Below are positions 8,701 to 17,525 of a stretch of 64,000 bases of DNA, piece by piece (the first letter of the stretch is position 1; each line of letters begins with the position of its first letter). The DNA comes from Saccharopolyspora soli (lineage in GTDB: Bacteria; Actinomycetota; Actinomycetes; Mycobacteriales; Pseudonocardiaceae). Position numbers and translations under genes: made by a program. The notes below the pieces were generated by a model that worked only from the letters and a program-made list of their open reading frames with translations, made no database searches and had not been told where the DNA came from. The stretch covers positions 281,484 to 345,483 of the forward strand of contig NZ_JALBWV010000001.1 in assembly GCF_022678645.1 (NCBI RefSeq). The letters run 5' to 3'.

Positions 8701-9531
8701 GTGACCAGGCCGGTCGAGCTCGATGCGGCCGAGGCGTGGACGCGACTGCTCGGTGTCCGCACCGAGCAGGACGCCCTGGCAGCCGGACTCGTCGAGGACT
8801 CCGAGGGCGAATTGCGGTGGGCGCGCAGCGCTTCGCCGGAGGCGGTGCGGCTCGCCGAGCTCTACCTCCCGTTGTGCCTTGCCGGTCCGCGATACGTCAT
8901 CGCGCAGCTCGGCCAGAGCTTGGACGGGTGCATCGCGACCCGCACCGGCGATGCGGTGTTCGTGACGGGTGAAGAGGATCGCTGTCACCTGCACCGCTTG
9001 CGGGCGCTGTGCGACGCGGTGGTCGTCGGTGCGGACACGGCGATCACCGACGATCCGCGGCTGACCGTGCGGGCCTGCACCGGCACGAACCCGGTGCGCG
9101 TGGTCCTCGACCACCGCTGCCGCGTTCCGCACGACAGGCAGGTGTTCACCGACGGTGCCGCACCGACGCTGTGGGTGGTGGGCTGCGGAGATACCGCTGA
9201 GCGCCCGGAGGGTGTCGACATCGTCCGGATGCCGTGTGACGACGATGGTCATGCACCTGGCCGCATCCTCGACGTGCTCGCCCAGCGTGGCCTCGGCCGC
9301 GTCCTGATCGAAGGCGGCGGAGTGACCGTCTCGCGTTTCCTCCAGGCAGGCGCGCTGAACCGGTTATACGTCACCGTCGCGCCGGTGTTGCTGGGCGACG
9401 GCGTGCCCGGCCTGCACTTCCGGGGCACCGAACGGATGCGAGATGCGTTGCGGCCGCCGGTGCGGCGAGTTTCCCTCGGCGCCGACACGCTTTTCGAGCT
9501 CGACCTGGGGTCGCCCGCGGCGGAGCAGTAG
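8701..9531 (+). CDS. RibD C-terminal-domain (DHFR-fold) reductase
   Basis: 276 residues. It contains the RibD-C reductase signature QSLDGCIATRTGD, the DAVVVGADTAITDDPRL block and the LIEGGGVTVSRFL glycine motif. It has no deaminase domain, so it is a stand-alone pyrimidine reductase-like NADPH enzyme. GTG 8701 is the start nearest to the conserved region; the frame stays open upstream and I see no strong ribosome site, so the start is uncertain. Its 3' end overlaps the convergent membrane-protein gene by 168 bp. Its cluster neighbours include a PTPS-like protein, which suggests chemistry on a pteridine or pyrimidine; its role need not be in riboflavin synthesis. Confidence 0.8.
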   Translation: MTRPVELDAAEAWTRLLGVRTEQDALAAGLVEDSEGELRWARSASPEAVRLAELYLPLCLAGPRYVIAQLGQSLDGCIATRTGDAVFVTGEEDRCHLHRLRALCDAVVVGADTAITDDPRLTVRACTGTNPVRVVLDHRCRVPHDRQVFTDGAAPTLWVVGCGDTAERPEGVDIVRMPCDDDGHAPGRILDVLAQRGLGRVLIEGGGVTVSRFLQAGALNRLYVTVAPVLLGDGVPGLHFRGTERMRDALRPPVRRVSLGADTLFELDLGSPAAEQ

Positions 9532-10407
9532 CACGCCAGCGCCGGGCAGGCTCGCGACGAAGGCGAGCACCCCGTACACCACGGCGACGGTCAAGCCGTG
9601 CGTCGCACCCAGGCCTGCGGCGCCGAAGGCCCAGGCGGTCACGCCTTCGCGAGGTCCCCACCCGCCGACGTTCACCGGTAGCCCCATCGCCAGCAGCGCC
9701 AACACCATCAGCGGCACCAGTTGGGACACCGGTGCCGAGACTCCTGCCACCCGTGCCGAGACCAGGAACAGCGCGAGGTGCCCGAGCAGGGTCGCTGCGG
9801 ACAAGATCGCGATACCTGGCCAGGTGTCGCGTGCGAGCACGCCGCGTATCTCGGTCACGACAGTCGCAACGGCCTGCCGACCCCGCGCGGAGCTGCGGGC
9901 CCACGCGATGAACGCGACAACGGCTGCGAACAACCCCACCGCCACCGGCACGTATGAAGGGGCAACGATTTCGTGGAGCCAGGAGGGCTGGCTGAGCAGC
10001 ACCGCCGCTGCGGCCGCGAAGACGACCACTTGGCCCGCGGTCCGTTCGAGAACCACAGCGCGCACACCACGCCCCAAATCGTCGGCGTGCTGGCCGTGCC
10101 GCACTCCGCGGTGGACGTCGCCGAGCACCCCACCTGGCAGCGTCGCGTTCAGGAACAGCGAGCGGTAGTAATCCGCCACAGCCGTGCCCAACCGCAGGGG
10201 GAGTCCGACGCGGCGTGCCACGAGACACCACCGCCACGCGCTGAACACGGTGGTCAGCAACCCGATTCCCAGCGCAGCGACGACGGCCCCGGCATCGATC
10301 ACCCGCAGTCCCTCGACGAACGCCCCGGTGCCCAGCCGCCACAGCAGTGCCGCCAAGATCGCCAGCCCACCCAGCACCTGCAGCACCGGCCACATCCGCC
10401 TGAGCAC
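9364..10407 (-). CDS. Lysylphosphatidylglycerol-synthase-like integral membrane protein (UPF0104)
   Basis: 347 residues with about eight hydrophobic segments and the family blocks YYRSLFLNATLPGGVLGDVHR and GLPVNVGGWGPREG. The family (TM region of MprF-like proteins) includes putative lipid or lipid-linked substrate flippases. The last 55 or so residues are hydrophilic, unlike the family, and are antisense to the end of the RibD-C gene. It is last in the leftward cluster. Within that cluster it could move a glycosylated lipid product across the membrane; that is inference. Confidence 0.82.
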   Translation of the reverse strand: MLRRMWPVLQVLGGLAILAALLWRLGTGAFVEGLRVIDAGAVVAALGIGLLTTVFSAWRWCLVARRVGLPLRLGTAVADYYRSLFLNATLPGGVLGDVHRGVRHGQHADDLGRGVRAVVLERTAGQVVVFAAAAAVLLSQPSWLHEIVAPSYVPVAVGLFAAVVAFIAWARSSARGRQAVATVVTEIRGVLARDTWPGIAILSAATLLGHLALFLVSARVAGVSAPVSQLVPLMVLALLAMGLPVNVGGWGPREGVTAWAFGAAGLGATHGLTVAVVYGVLAFVASLPGAGVLLLRRGRPQVELEKRVGAEGNSPHRRPQRISHPFGAPEVQAGHAVAQQHRRDGDV

Positions 10408-10560
10408 GGGACGGAGACCTTCGCACCTGTTAGCAATGCCCGCCTGCCCGACAGCGGCGGTCTTGCCTTCGGACGCGCCGGTTCTGCTGGGCTGGAGCGG
10501 CAGGTCGTGCGGAATGCTTCGGATGGACCCACCCTAGCTCGGTTCGAGACCGGCGAGGTT

Positions 10561-11373
10561 TCACGACGGGAGCGCCAGCAAGTCGCGGTGGTGCACCACT
10601 ACGCGCAGTTCACCCGCCGCGCATTCCGCGCGCCGACGACGCAGATATCCCCGAGCCTCAGCTCCCAACGCGGGCTGCTGGTCGCAGGCCGCGCGGACCC
10701 AACCCTCCAGCCACGCCACCAGCAGCGCACCATCGGCCGAACCGAGTCGCCACGGGCTGGGGCAGGTGCGCACTATCGCTCCACGATGCTCGAACGCCTC
10801 GGTAGTGGCGTCAACGGCGTCCGGCCCCAGCAGTCGACGGCCCTGCACGGTTCGGCGCTGATGTGCGTTGAACGCCGACATGAGGACCGCATCGAGTGGG
10901 TCAGCGGGATGCAGTTCGACCTCGCCCACCACGGACAGGGTCAGCAGTGCCGGGCATCGGGCGGTGACGCATGCCGTTGCGAGTCCGTCGACCTCGGCGC
11001 GGGTGAGCAGGTCGAGCAGCGCGGACGCGGTCACCAGTGCGGTGTCGGCGAAATCGGCGTTGTTCAGACTGGTGATGTCGACCTGCTGCGCTTGGACCGC
11101 CACCGGAACTCCGCGAGCATCGCGGAACGTGGCCTGGCTGGCGCGCCGGAGCAGTTCGGGGTCGCGGTCGTGCAGGATCCAGCGCTGCGGTCCGGGTAGC
11201 CGTCCGGCCAGCCATCGACCCAAGGACCCGGTGCCGGAGCCGAGGTCGCGAACCACCATCGGTGTTGGGAGGGCGGCGCGCAGCGGGGTGAGCAGTTCTG
11301 CCGCGCGGGCCGCGGAGTCGGCGCTTTCCCGCAGTGCGAGCCAATCAGGGGCGAACTCACCGGAGGTGTTCAC
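10561..11373 (-). CDS. Class I SAM-dependent methyltransferase
   Basis: About 270 residues with SAM motif I VRDLGSGTGSLGRWLAG and a conserved downstream HDRD acidic motif. GTG at 11373 overlaps the stop codon of the glycosyltransferase gene (GTGA, 11370-11373); a longer frame to 11433 would overlap it by 64 bp and is less likely. It is translationally coupled to the glycosyltransferase, so probably acts on the same product. Substrate unknown. Confidence 0.8.
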   Translation of the reverse strand: MNTSGEFAPDWLALRESADSAARAAELLTPLRAALPTPMVVRDLGSGTGSLGRWLAGRLPGPQRWILHDRDPELLRRASQATFRDARGVPVAVQAQQVDITSLNNADFADTALVTASALLDLLTRAEVDGLATACVTARCPALLTLSVVGEVELHPADPLDAVLMSAFNAHQRRTVQGRRLLGPDAVDATTEAFEHRGAIVRTCPSPWRLGSADGALLVAWLEGWVRAACDQQPALGAEARGYLRRRRAECAAGELRVVVHHRDLLALPS

Positions 11374-12446
11374 GACGACGTCCGGTGAAGTGTTTCCAGC
11401 ACACCGGCCAGCGCCCGCGTTGTTTCCGCCCACCCGCTCAGCGTGTCACGGCGGGACCGCGCGGACGCTCGGAGGCGGTCCCGCAGAGCGGGCTCGGTGA
11501 GCCAGCGCCGGAGCGTTCGCGCGAGCGCTGCGGTGTCGTCGGGCGGGACGAGCAGCCCAGGCACGCTGCCATCCGGTGCGCGACCAAGCGTCTCGGGCAC
11601 CGCGTCGACGGCCGTCGCCAGCACCGGAATCCCTCGGGCCAGCGCCTCGGTCACGACCATGCCGTAGGTCTCCGCGCGGGAGGTCAGCACCACGAGATCG
11701 GCTTCGTCGTAGGCGGTGGCCAGTTGCTCGCCCGACAGCGGCCCGACGACCTGAACGCGGTCACCAACGCCGCTTCGGTCGATCAACCGCCGCAATCTCT
11801 CGACGTAGCCGAGGTCGCGGCGCACCGCTCCGGCACACGCGCAGGTCCAGCGTAGGTCGCTGACCTGCGCGAGTGCCCTGACCAGCAAGTCCTGTCCCTT
11901 GCGGGGCGTTACGGCCGCTGGGCAGAGCAACCGGGACGCGCCGTCCGTGCCGCGGGCGAGATCGGCTCGATCGGTGCCCGGAGTGACGACGTGGACTCGC
12001 AGCCCGTGCTCCGCAAGCCGTGCCGCCGCCCACGGGCTGGTCACCACTACCGCGCTCACGGCGCGCAGCGTCGCTTTCTCCCTCGTGTCCAGATCCGCCG
12101 CGACCGCCGGAGCCAACCCGGTCTCGTCGGCCAGCGGAAGGTGCACCAGCACGGCCAAGCGCAGCCGACGTGCCTGCGGGATCACCACGTCGGGGACGCC
12201 GCAGGCCACGAGTCCATCCAGGAGCACCACAGCGTCGTCGGGCAGTGCGGCCAGCGTCTTCGCCAACGCCGCACGGGCGACGTCCTCGGGTTGTGGCCAC
12301 GAGCCTGCGAGGGCGACCAGGTGCACGCGCCAGCCGTGCTGTTCGAGGTCCCGGCACACCCGGAGGCCGTAGACGTTGCCCCCGCTCGGCACCGTCGCGT
12401 CGTGGACGTCGCCGGGCAAGACGACGTGGACCTCGGTCGAGTTCAA
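11370..12446 (-). CDS. GT4-family glycosyltransferase
   Basis: 358 residues with a GT-B fold. The C-terminal nucleotide-sugar domain shows [14 protein letters not shown] and the E-x7-E block ([19 protein letters not shown]). The N-terminal acceptor domain starts with a strand and a GGNVYG loop. The start is TTG at 12446, overlapping the TGA of the PTPS-like gene (TTGA, 12443-12446), an unusual start supported by the coupling. It probably transfers a sugar onto the cluster's product, perhaps a lipid carrier in view of the neighbouring phosphatidyltransferase and membrane protein. Confidence 0.88.
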   Translation of the reverse strand: MNSTEVHVVLPGDVHDATVPSGGNVYGLRVCRDLEQHGWRVHLVALAGSWPQPEDVARAALAKTLAALPDDAVVLLDGLVACGVPDVVIPQARRLRLAVLVHLPLADETGLAPAVAADLDTREKATLRAVSAVVVTSPWAAARLAEHGLRVHVVTPGTDRADLARGTDGASRLLCPAAVTPRKGQDLLVRALAQVSDLRWTCACAGAVRRDLGYVERLRRLIDRSGVGDRVQVVGPLSGEQLATAYDEADLVVLTSRAETYGMVVTEALARGIPVLATAVDAVPETLGRAPDGSVPGLLVPPDDTAALARTLRRWLTEPALRDRLRASARSRRDTLSGWAETTRALAGVLETLHRTSS

Positions 12447-12841
12447 AGCGTTCGTTCGTAGCTCGCCGAGGCGACGTGCGACTCGTGCAGCGTGACCGTG
12501 ATTCCGCCCAGCCCACGGGCTCCTTCGCCGAGCGCGCCCGCATGCACCCGATCCACGAGCCGGTCAGCGATGACCTTGGCGAGGAACTCGGTCGAGGTGT
12601 TGATCCCCGCGAAGGCGGGCTCCTCGTCGAGGTTGCGGTAGTTGAGTTCGCCGAGCACGGCGTGGAGTTCCTGGGTGGCCAATCCGATGTCGACGACGAT
12701 GTTGTCCGCGTCGAGCTCGGCGCGGCGGAACGTCGCGTCCACCACGAACGTCGCGCCGTGCATGCGCTGCGCGGGACCGAACACCTCGCCGCGGAAGCTG
12801 TGCGCCACCATGATGTGATCGCGGACGGTGATGCTGAACAA
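12443..12841 (-). CDS. Divergent PTPS/QueD-like protein (6-pyruvoyl/6-carboxy-tetrahydropterin synthase superfamily)
   Basis: 132 residues of the T-fold PTPS superfamily. The first zinc histidine is present (H14), but where the family has CxxxHGH this protein has AQRMHGA: the catalytic cysteine is Ala24 and the third zinc ligand is Ala30. The LDH motif is also altered (NLDEEP). It therefore cannot use the standard PTPS/QueD mechanism. The start is TTG 12841, with GGAGG about 4 nt upstream. It lies 12 nt after the dehydrogenase gene and overlaps the glycosyltransferase gene. It may bind or process a pterin-like ligand by other chemistry. Confidence 0.82.
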   Translation of the reverse strand: MFSITVRDHIMVAHSFRGEVFGPAQRMHGATFVVDATFRRAELDADNIVVDIGLATQELHAVLGELNYRNLDEEPAFAGINTSTEFLAKVIADRLVDRVHAGALGEGARGLGGITVTLHESHVASASYERTL

Positions 12842-12853
12842 CGATCCTCCAGG

Positions 12854-13831
12854 TCAGTCGGGATAGACGATGCGGTGGCACAGCGCCGGAAGCGCGCCGC
12901 TGGCCAGCCGAGGCAGCACCTCGGGCAGGTCCTCGAACTCGCTCTCCCCGGTCAGCAACGCGTCGAAGCGGGGATCAGCGAGCAGCTCCAGGGCCAACGC
13001 CATCCGATCGGCGAACGTGCGACGTCCGCGCCGGGCGGGTGACACGGTTCCCACCTGGCTGCCGCGCACCGCCAGGCGTCGGGAGTGGAACGCCTCGCCC
13101 AGCGGCACGCTGACCCGCCGGTCGCCGTACCAGCTGAGCTCGATGACCTCGCCCTCCGGGACGAGCAGTTCCAACGACCGCGCCAGTCCTTCCTCGGTGG
13201 CGCTGGCGTGCACGACCAGGTCGCAGTCGCCGACGGCCGTGTCCGGAGTCGCGAACTCGACGCCAAGCGCTTCGGCGGTACCGGCGCGCCGGGGATCCAC
13301 GTCGATCAACTGCACCCGCGCTCCGGGCAATTCGGCCAGCAGCGCGGCCACGCAGCAACCGACCATCCCGGCGCCGACCACCGCGATCCGATCGCCGAAC
13401 AGCGGTGCCGCATCCCACACCGCGTTCAGCGCGGTCTCCACGGTTCCGGCCAGCACTGCTCGCGCCGGAGGCACCGAATCCGGCACCGGGGTCACGGCGG
13501 TGCTCGGGACGACGTAGTGGGTCTGGTGCGGGTAGAGGCAGAAAACGGTGCGGCCGAGCAGATTCGCGGGCCCCTGCGCCACCACACCGACGTTGAGGTA
13601 GCCGTATTTGACCGGACCGGGAAATTCGCCGTCCTGGAATGGCGCACGCATCGCCGCGTACTGGCTCACCGGCACCTCGCCGCGAAACACGAGTGCTTCC
13701 GTACCGCGGCTGACGCCGGAGCAAAGGGTTCGCACCAACACCTCGTCGGAGCCGGGGAAGGGCAGCGCCACCGGTCGGATCTCGCCCTCGCCGGGGCAGC
13801 GGAGCCAGAAGGCACGCGCGTCGGGCTCCAT
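12854..13831 (-). CDS. Zinc-type alcohol dehydrogenase-like oxidoreductase (MDR superfamily)
   Basis: 325 residues. A GroES-like N-terminal half (TLCSGVSRGTEALVFRGEVP) is followed by a nucleotide-binding half with VVGAGMVGCCVAALL. The start is set by GGAGG 6 nt before ATG 13831; ATG 13837 directly abuts that site, and the frame's further extension to 14725 is antisense to the next gene. It begins the leftward operon with PTPS-like, glycosyltransferase, methyltransferase and membrane-protein genes. The proteins in this subfamily commonly neighbour PTPS-like genes in actinobacteria (recollection, not checked). Confidence 0.88.
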   Translation of the reverse strand: MEPDARAFWLRCPGEGEIRPVALPFPGSDEVLVRTLCSGVSRGTEALVFRGEVPVSQYAAMRAPFQDGEFPGPVKYGYLNVGVVAQGPANLLGRTVFCLYPHQTHYVVPSTAVTPVPDSVPPARAVLAGTVETALNAVWDAAPLFGDRIAVVGAGMVGCCVAALLAELPGARVQLIDVDPRRAGTAEALGVEFATPDTAVGDCDLVVHASATEEGLARSLELLVPEGEVIELSWYGDRRVSVPLGEAFHSRRLAVRGSQVGTVSPARRGRRTFADRMALALELLADPRFDALLTGESEFEDLPEVLPRLASGALPALCHRIVYPD

Positions 13832-13900
13832 CGGCATCCTCCAAGGACGAGGTGACGCAGCTTCACGGGGCCTGCACCGGAACCCGCAACTACGATACGT

Positions 13901-14686
13901 GTGCACATTTTGGCCGCCAGCACGATCGGGGGCGCGGTGATAACGCGGGTCGGGCGTGGCACGGGCCTGTTCAGCACGGAACTGGCCGCGGGAGCCGCCG
14001 CGCAGTTCGCGCTGCTGGCTTTGCTGACCGCAGCCCTGAACCTGGGGGAGCGCGGTTGGCTGGCCGGGACCGCCTACGCCGCAGGTCTCTGGACCACCCT
14101 CGCCGTCGCCGGTCACCGCTCGCCGACCCGAGCGCTGGGACCGGCCAACCGCGTCACCCTCGCCCGCGCGACGCTCGTCGGCTGTGTGACCGCTCTGGTC
14201 GCGGACGGAATCAGCGCGGGCACGCGCACCGCGGTCCTCGTCGCGCTCGCGACGGTCGCGCTGATCCTCGACGCAGCCGATGGCTACGTGGCCCGCCGCA
14301 CCGGAACGGCGTCGGCGCTGGGGGCGAGGTTCGACATGGAAGTCGATGCCTTCCTCATCCTCGTGCTGAGCATCTTCGTCGCGATGTCCCTGGGTGCATG
14401 GGTGCTCGCGATCGGTGCGATGCGGTACGCCTTCGTAGCCGCCGCGTGGCTCATGCCTTGGCTGCGTGCTCCGCTGCGGCCGAGCTTCGTGCGCAAGACC
14501 GTGGCCGCAATGCAGGGAACGATCCTCACCGCCGCCAGCGCGGACATCGTCCCCCGGCTCGGTGCGGTCGTCGCGGTCGCAATGGCACTCGCGCTGCTGG
14601 TGTGGTCGTTCGGACGAGATGTCGTATGGCTGCACGAGAACCGTGCGAATCGCGGCGAAACGCAGCCCATCGACGACTTGCGCTGA
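13901..14686 (+). CDS. CDP-alcohol phosphatidyltransferase
   Basis: Integral membrane protein of about 250-261 residues. The full family signature D-x2-DG-x2-AR-x8-G-x3-D-x3-D is visible, beginning DAADGYVARR. GTG 13901 is the outermost start; GTG 13937 has a G-rich stretch just upstream and is an alternative. It is divergent from the dehydrogenase gene; the 70-bp gap holds TACGAT (13891-13896), a possible -10 element, without a clear -35. The enzyme would condense a CDP-activated lipid with an alcohol, linking the cluster to lipid chemistry at the membrane. Confidence 0.88.
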   Translation: MHILAASTIGGAVITRVGRGTGLFSTELAAGAAAQFALLALLTAALNLGERGWLAGTAYAAGLWTTLAVAGHRSPTRALGPANRVTLARATLVGCVTALVADGISAGTRTAVLVALATVALILDAADGYVARRTGTASALGARFDMEVDAFLILVLSIFVAMSLGAWVLAIGAMRYAFVAAAWLMPWLRAPLRPSFVRKTVAAMQGTILTAASADIVPRLGAVVAVAMALALLVWSFGRDVVWLHENRANRGETQPIDDLR

Positions 14687-14726
14687 AACGCCGGTGACGG
14701 TGTGGCCGCCACCGGCGTTGGGCACG

Positions 14727-15950
14727 TCAGCGCGGGGTCGAGAAAACCCCGATGCCGTTGGCCACCGCGCGCGGAAGGCCGTCGGAGGGCACGTTCTTCA
14801 CAGTCGCGAGTTCCTGGCCGGGGTCCCGCACGGCCATCGTCGTGGAGCCGCCGCCATCCAGGTTGACCGCATCCGCCGCACCGAACGAACCCATCAGGTC
14901 GGCCATTTCCTGGACGCTCATGCCGGTGCTCGCCGCCGATCGGCCGTCCACGGCCAGCAGGTACACGGTCTTTCCGTCCGCGCTGACTCCCGCCGAGGTT
15001 CGCGGCGCCAACGTCGCGGCGTCCAAACCGGGCAGCGGCGAACCGGCGCGCAGGATCGGGAAACCGCCGACCGCGAACTCCAGCGGCGGCGCATCCGCTG
15101 CCACCAAGTGGGATTCGACCTGGACGCGGTCACCTGGATTGAGCTTTTCCAGCTCTGCGGCGCCGTTCTCGCGCCCGACCAGAACCACCGTGTTCTCGGC
15201 GATGGCACCGGAGCCGGGCTGGTCCTGCTCAGCGCTGACCACGCCGTCGCGGACGACCACTTCTTCGGTATCGGTGCTGCACGGTGCCTCGCGGTCCGTG
15301 TCGGTCCCGCAGACCGATCTGGCCCTGGAGACCGCACCCCAGTCCGAGGTGTACATGCCGATGCCGTTGACCGGCAACGCGTACTGGTTCAGCCCCGCAA
15401 CCTCGGCGGTGAGTTTCGGACTGCGCACGACTCCCGTCAGGTTCAGGCTCGACACGCGTGCGCTGTGGTCGGCGCCCACGCCGAAGACGTCCTCGGTCGA
15501 GGTGCCCGCGGGCAAGCCGGGCCCGAACCGCTGGCCGTTGGGCACCGCGGCTTTCAGGTCTTCGCCGTCAGCGATCTCCGGGCCGACCGACGAGCCGGTC
15601 GCCGCGACGCCTTCATGCGTCTCGCTCACGTGGAAGAAATCGCCGTTCACCCCGGCGACGGCCCGTTGCGCGTTGGCCATGTCGGCGATCTCGTCCCGAG
15701 CGGCCACCGAGGCCGGGTGCAGCAGATCCAGCTCGACGCCGGGATTGCGCAGGTCCACCGTGACCAGATGACCGGCGACCGGACCGTGCACGGTGGACAT
15801 CGAGAAGGGCCGGTAGGTCACGCCGGGAGCGATCTGCTCGTCAGCGGTGCCCAATTCGTCAGCGGCGGCCGAGGTCGCCGGTAGCAGCAATGCGGAGGAA
15901 AGCAGCACAGCGCCAAGCGCCCGTCGGCGCACCAACCCAGCAGACGGCAT
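14727..15950 (-). CDS. Exported phosphodiester glycosidase-like (NAGPA-domain) protein
   Basis: 407 residues. A Sec signal peptide spans about residues 1-27 (RRRALG, hydrophobic core, ATSAAA cleavage region). The NAGPA-domain blocks VAGVNGDFF and DAVNLDGGGSTTM are present. The family cleaves phosphodiester-linked sugars (mammalian uncovering enzyme; bacterial teichoic-acid-related members), so a cell-envelope substrate is likely. ATG 15950 follows a GAAAGG site; the longer frame to 16142 has no support. Confidence 0.85.
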   Translation of the reverse strand: MPSAGLVRRRALGAVLLSSALLLPATSAAADELGTADEQIAPGVTYRPFSMSTVHGPVAGHLVTVDLRNPGVELDLLHPASVAARDEIADMANAQRAVAGVNGDFFHVSETHEGVAATGSSVGPEIADGEDLKAAVPNGQRFGPGLPAGTSTEDVFGVGADHSARVSSLNLTGVVRSPKLTAEVAGLNQYALPVNGIGMYTSDWGAVSRARSVCGTDTDREAPCSTDTEEVVVRDGVVSAEQDQPGSGAIAENTVVLVGRENGAAELEKLNPGDRVQVESHLVAADAPPLEFAVGGFPILRAGSPLPGLDAATLAPRTSAGVSADGKTVYLLAVDGRSAASTGMSVQEMADLMGSFGAADAVNLDGGGSTTMAVRDPGQELATVKNVPSDGLPRAVANGIGVFSTPR

Positions 15951-16311
15951 CGTCGACTGCCTTTCGGAGAAGATCGAGTTCGGCGCTACCGAGCGCCCGG
16001 CCGGAGGTACAACATCATCCGTGGATGAACGGCCGGTGTGACCGGGGCGAACTCTCCGTTCCGCGAACGAGGCAGGTGGATGCGCATCCGCAATCTCCCG
16101 CGTTTTCGGGAGTTGGCGGCGAGATTCGGCACACCGGGTCAACCGGATGCGCCAAGCTGATCACGGAGCGCGAGGTCCTGGGCGAGCCGTGATCGCATCG
16201 CCGAGCAGTTGCGCGCGGCGGTCGAAAAGCCGCGTACGTCGCAGGTCTCACGTTGGAGCGGGCAGAACTGCAGCTGCGCCGGTCAGGAGTCCACTCAGGA
16301 CTACCGCGGAT
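15951..16311. other. Intergenic region without a gene
   Basis: I see no credible gene. It holds two inverted repeats: CTCCCG...CGGGAG with a 6-nt loop at 16095-16112, and GATCACGG (16159-16166) with CCGTGATC (16187-16194) about 20 nt apart. Both lie downstream of the leftward tartrate dehydrogenase-type gene, so either could be a terminator or an attenuator ahead of the next leftward gene. Confidence 0.4.
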
Positions 16312-17403
16312 CTACGGCTTGGTGTGCCCGAGGTTGTTGATGATCGCGGTGACGACCTCTTCGGTCTTGGCGTTGCCGCCGACGTCCGCGGTCAGCACGC
16401 CGGATCCGGTAGTGGCGTCGATGGCCCGTTGCACGCGCGCGGCTTCGTCGTTCAGCCCGAGGTGCTCCAGCATCAGCGCCGCGCTGCCGATCGCGCCGAT
16501 GGGGTTGGCCAGGCCCTGCCCGGCGATGTCGGGTGCTGAGCCGTGGACGGGTTCGAACATGGACGGGAAGCGGCGCTCCGGGTTGAGGTTCGCGCTGGCG
16601 GCCAATCCGAGGCTGCCAGCCAGCGCCGATCCGAGGTCGGAGAGGATGTCGGCGTTGAGGTTCGAGGCGACGACGACCGACAGGTCCTCGGGCCGGAGCA
16701 CGAACTTGGCGGACATGGCGTCGACGAGCACGCTCTCGGTCGCCACGTCGGGGTAGTCGGCGGCGACGCGGGCGAAGACCTCGTCCCAGAGCACCATTCC
16801 GTACTGCTGGGCGTTGCTCTTGGTCACCGACGAGACCTTCTTGCGCGGCCGGGTGCGGGCCAGGTCGAAGGCGAACCGCATGATCCGTTCGCAGCCTGAC
16901 TCGGTGAACAGCGCGGACTGGACGGCCACCTCGTTGCCCGGCCCGCGGCTGGCGAAGTTGCGCCCGCCGAGCCCGGCGTACTCGCCCTCGCTGTTCTCCC
17001 GGACCACGATCCAGTCGAGTTCGGTGTGGTCGGCCTTGCGCAGCGGGGAGACGACACCGGGGTGGAAGTGCACGGGGCGGACGTTCGCCCACTGGTCGAA
17101 GTTCTGGCAGATCTTCAGCCGCAGACCCCAGAGGCTGATGTGGTCGGGGACCGAGGGCCAGCCGACCGCACCGAAGTAGATGGCGTCGAAGTCCTTGAGC
17201 ACGTCGAGTCCGTCGTCGTCCATCATGCGTCCGGTCTTCTCGTAGTAACCGCATCCCCACGGGAATTCGGTCCAGTCGAAGGCGAACGCGCCCCCGGAAT
17301 CGGCGGCGAGCGAGTCGAGGACGGCGCGGCCTGCGGCCACGACCTCCACGCCAACGCCGTCAGCGGGGATCGCGGCGATCTTGAAGGTGCGCGCTGCGGT
17401 CAT
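16312..17403 (-). CDS. Tartrate dehydrogenase/decarboxylase-type isocitrate/isopropylmalate dehydrogenase family enzyme
   Basis: 363 residues. Family signatures are RENSEGEYAG (substrate-binding), NLNADILSDLGSALAGSLG (metal/NAD region) and FEPVHGSAPDIAG. The sequence is closest to the tartrate dehydrogenase/D-malate dehydrogenase branch (NAD- and Mn-dependent oxidative decarboxylation). ATG 17403 has GAGGAG upstream; the open frame continues to 18000 but that part is antisense to the regulator. It is preceded by a LysR gene in the same direction with an operator between them. Confidence 0.85.
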   Translation of the reverse strand: MTAARTFKIAAIPADGVGVEVVAAGRAVLDSLAADSGGAFAFDWTEFPWGCGYYEKTGRMMDDDGLDVLKDFDAIYFGAVGWPSVPDHISLWGLRLKICQNFDQWANVRPVHFHPGVVSPLRKADHTELDWIVVRENSEGEYAGLGGRNFASRGPGNEVAVQSALFTESGCERIMRFAFDLARTRPRKKVSSVTKSNAQQYGMVLWDEVFARVAADYPDVATESVLVDAMSAKFVLRPEDLSVVVASNLNADILSDLGSALAGSLGLAASANLNPERRFPSMFEPVHGSAPDIAGQGLANPIGAIGSAALMLEHLGLNDEAARVQRAIDATTGSGVLTADVGGNAKTEEVVTAIINNLGHTKP

Positions 17404-17492
17404 CGACGCCACTCCTCGGTTGGTCTTCGGGGGTGAATCGAGTGAAGCCCGAAGGTCGCCGCAGTGTCCAACAAGCGCTGCCAATGCGGCGC

Positions 17493-17507
17493 ATAGGAAT
17501 GGCCTAT
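17493..17507. promoter_or_regulatory. Putative LysR operator, ATAGG-N5-CCTAT
   Basis: A perfect 5-bp-arm inverted repeat, ATAGGAATGGCCTAT, in the 122-bp gap between the LysR gene and the tartrate dehydrogenase-type gene, 90 bp before the latter's start. It fits the LysR T-N11-A rule (T17494, A17506). The same core TAGG-N5-CCTA occurs upstream of the LysR gene itself. Confidence 0.6.
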
Positions 17508-17525
17508 CAGAGCAGTTCGCGCTGG

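Noticed and set aside
13838..14725. Upstream extension of the dehydrogenase frame
   Set aside because: Antisense to the CDP-alcohol phosphatidyltransferase gene; the strong ribosome site places the start at 13831.
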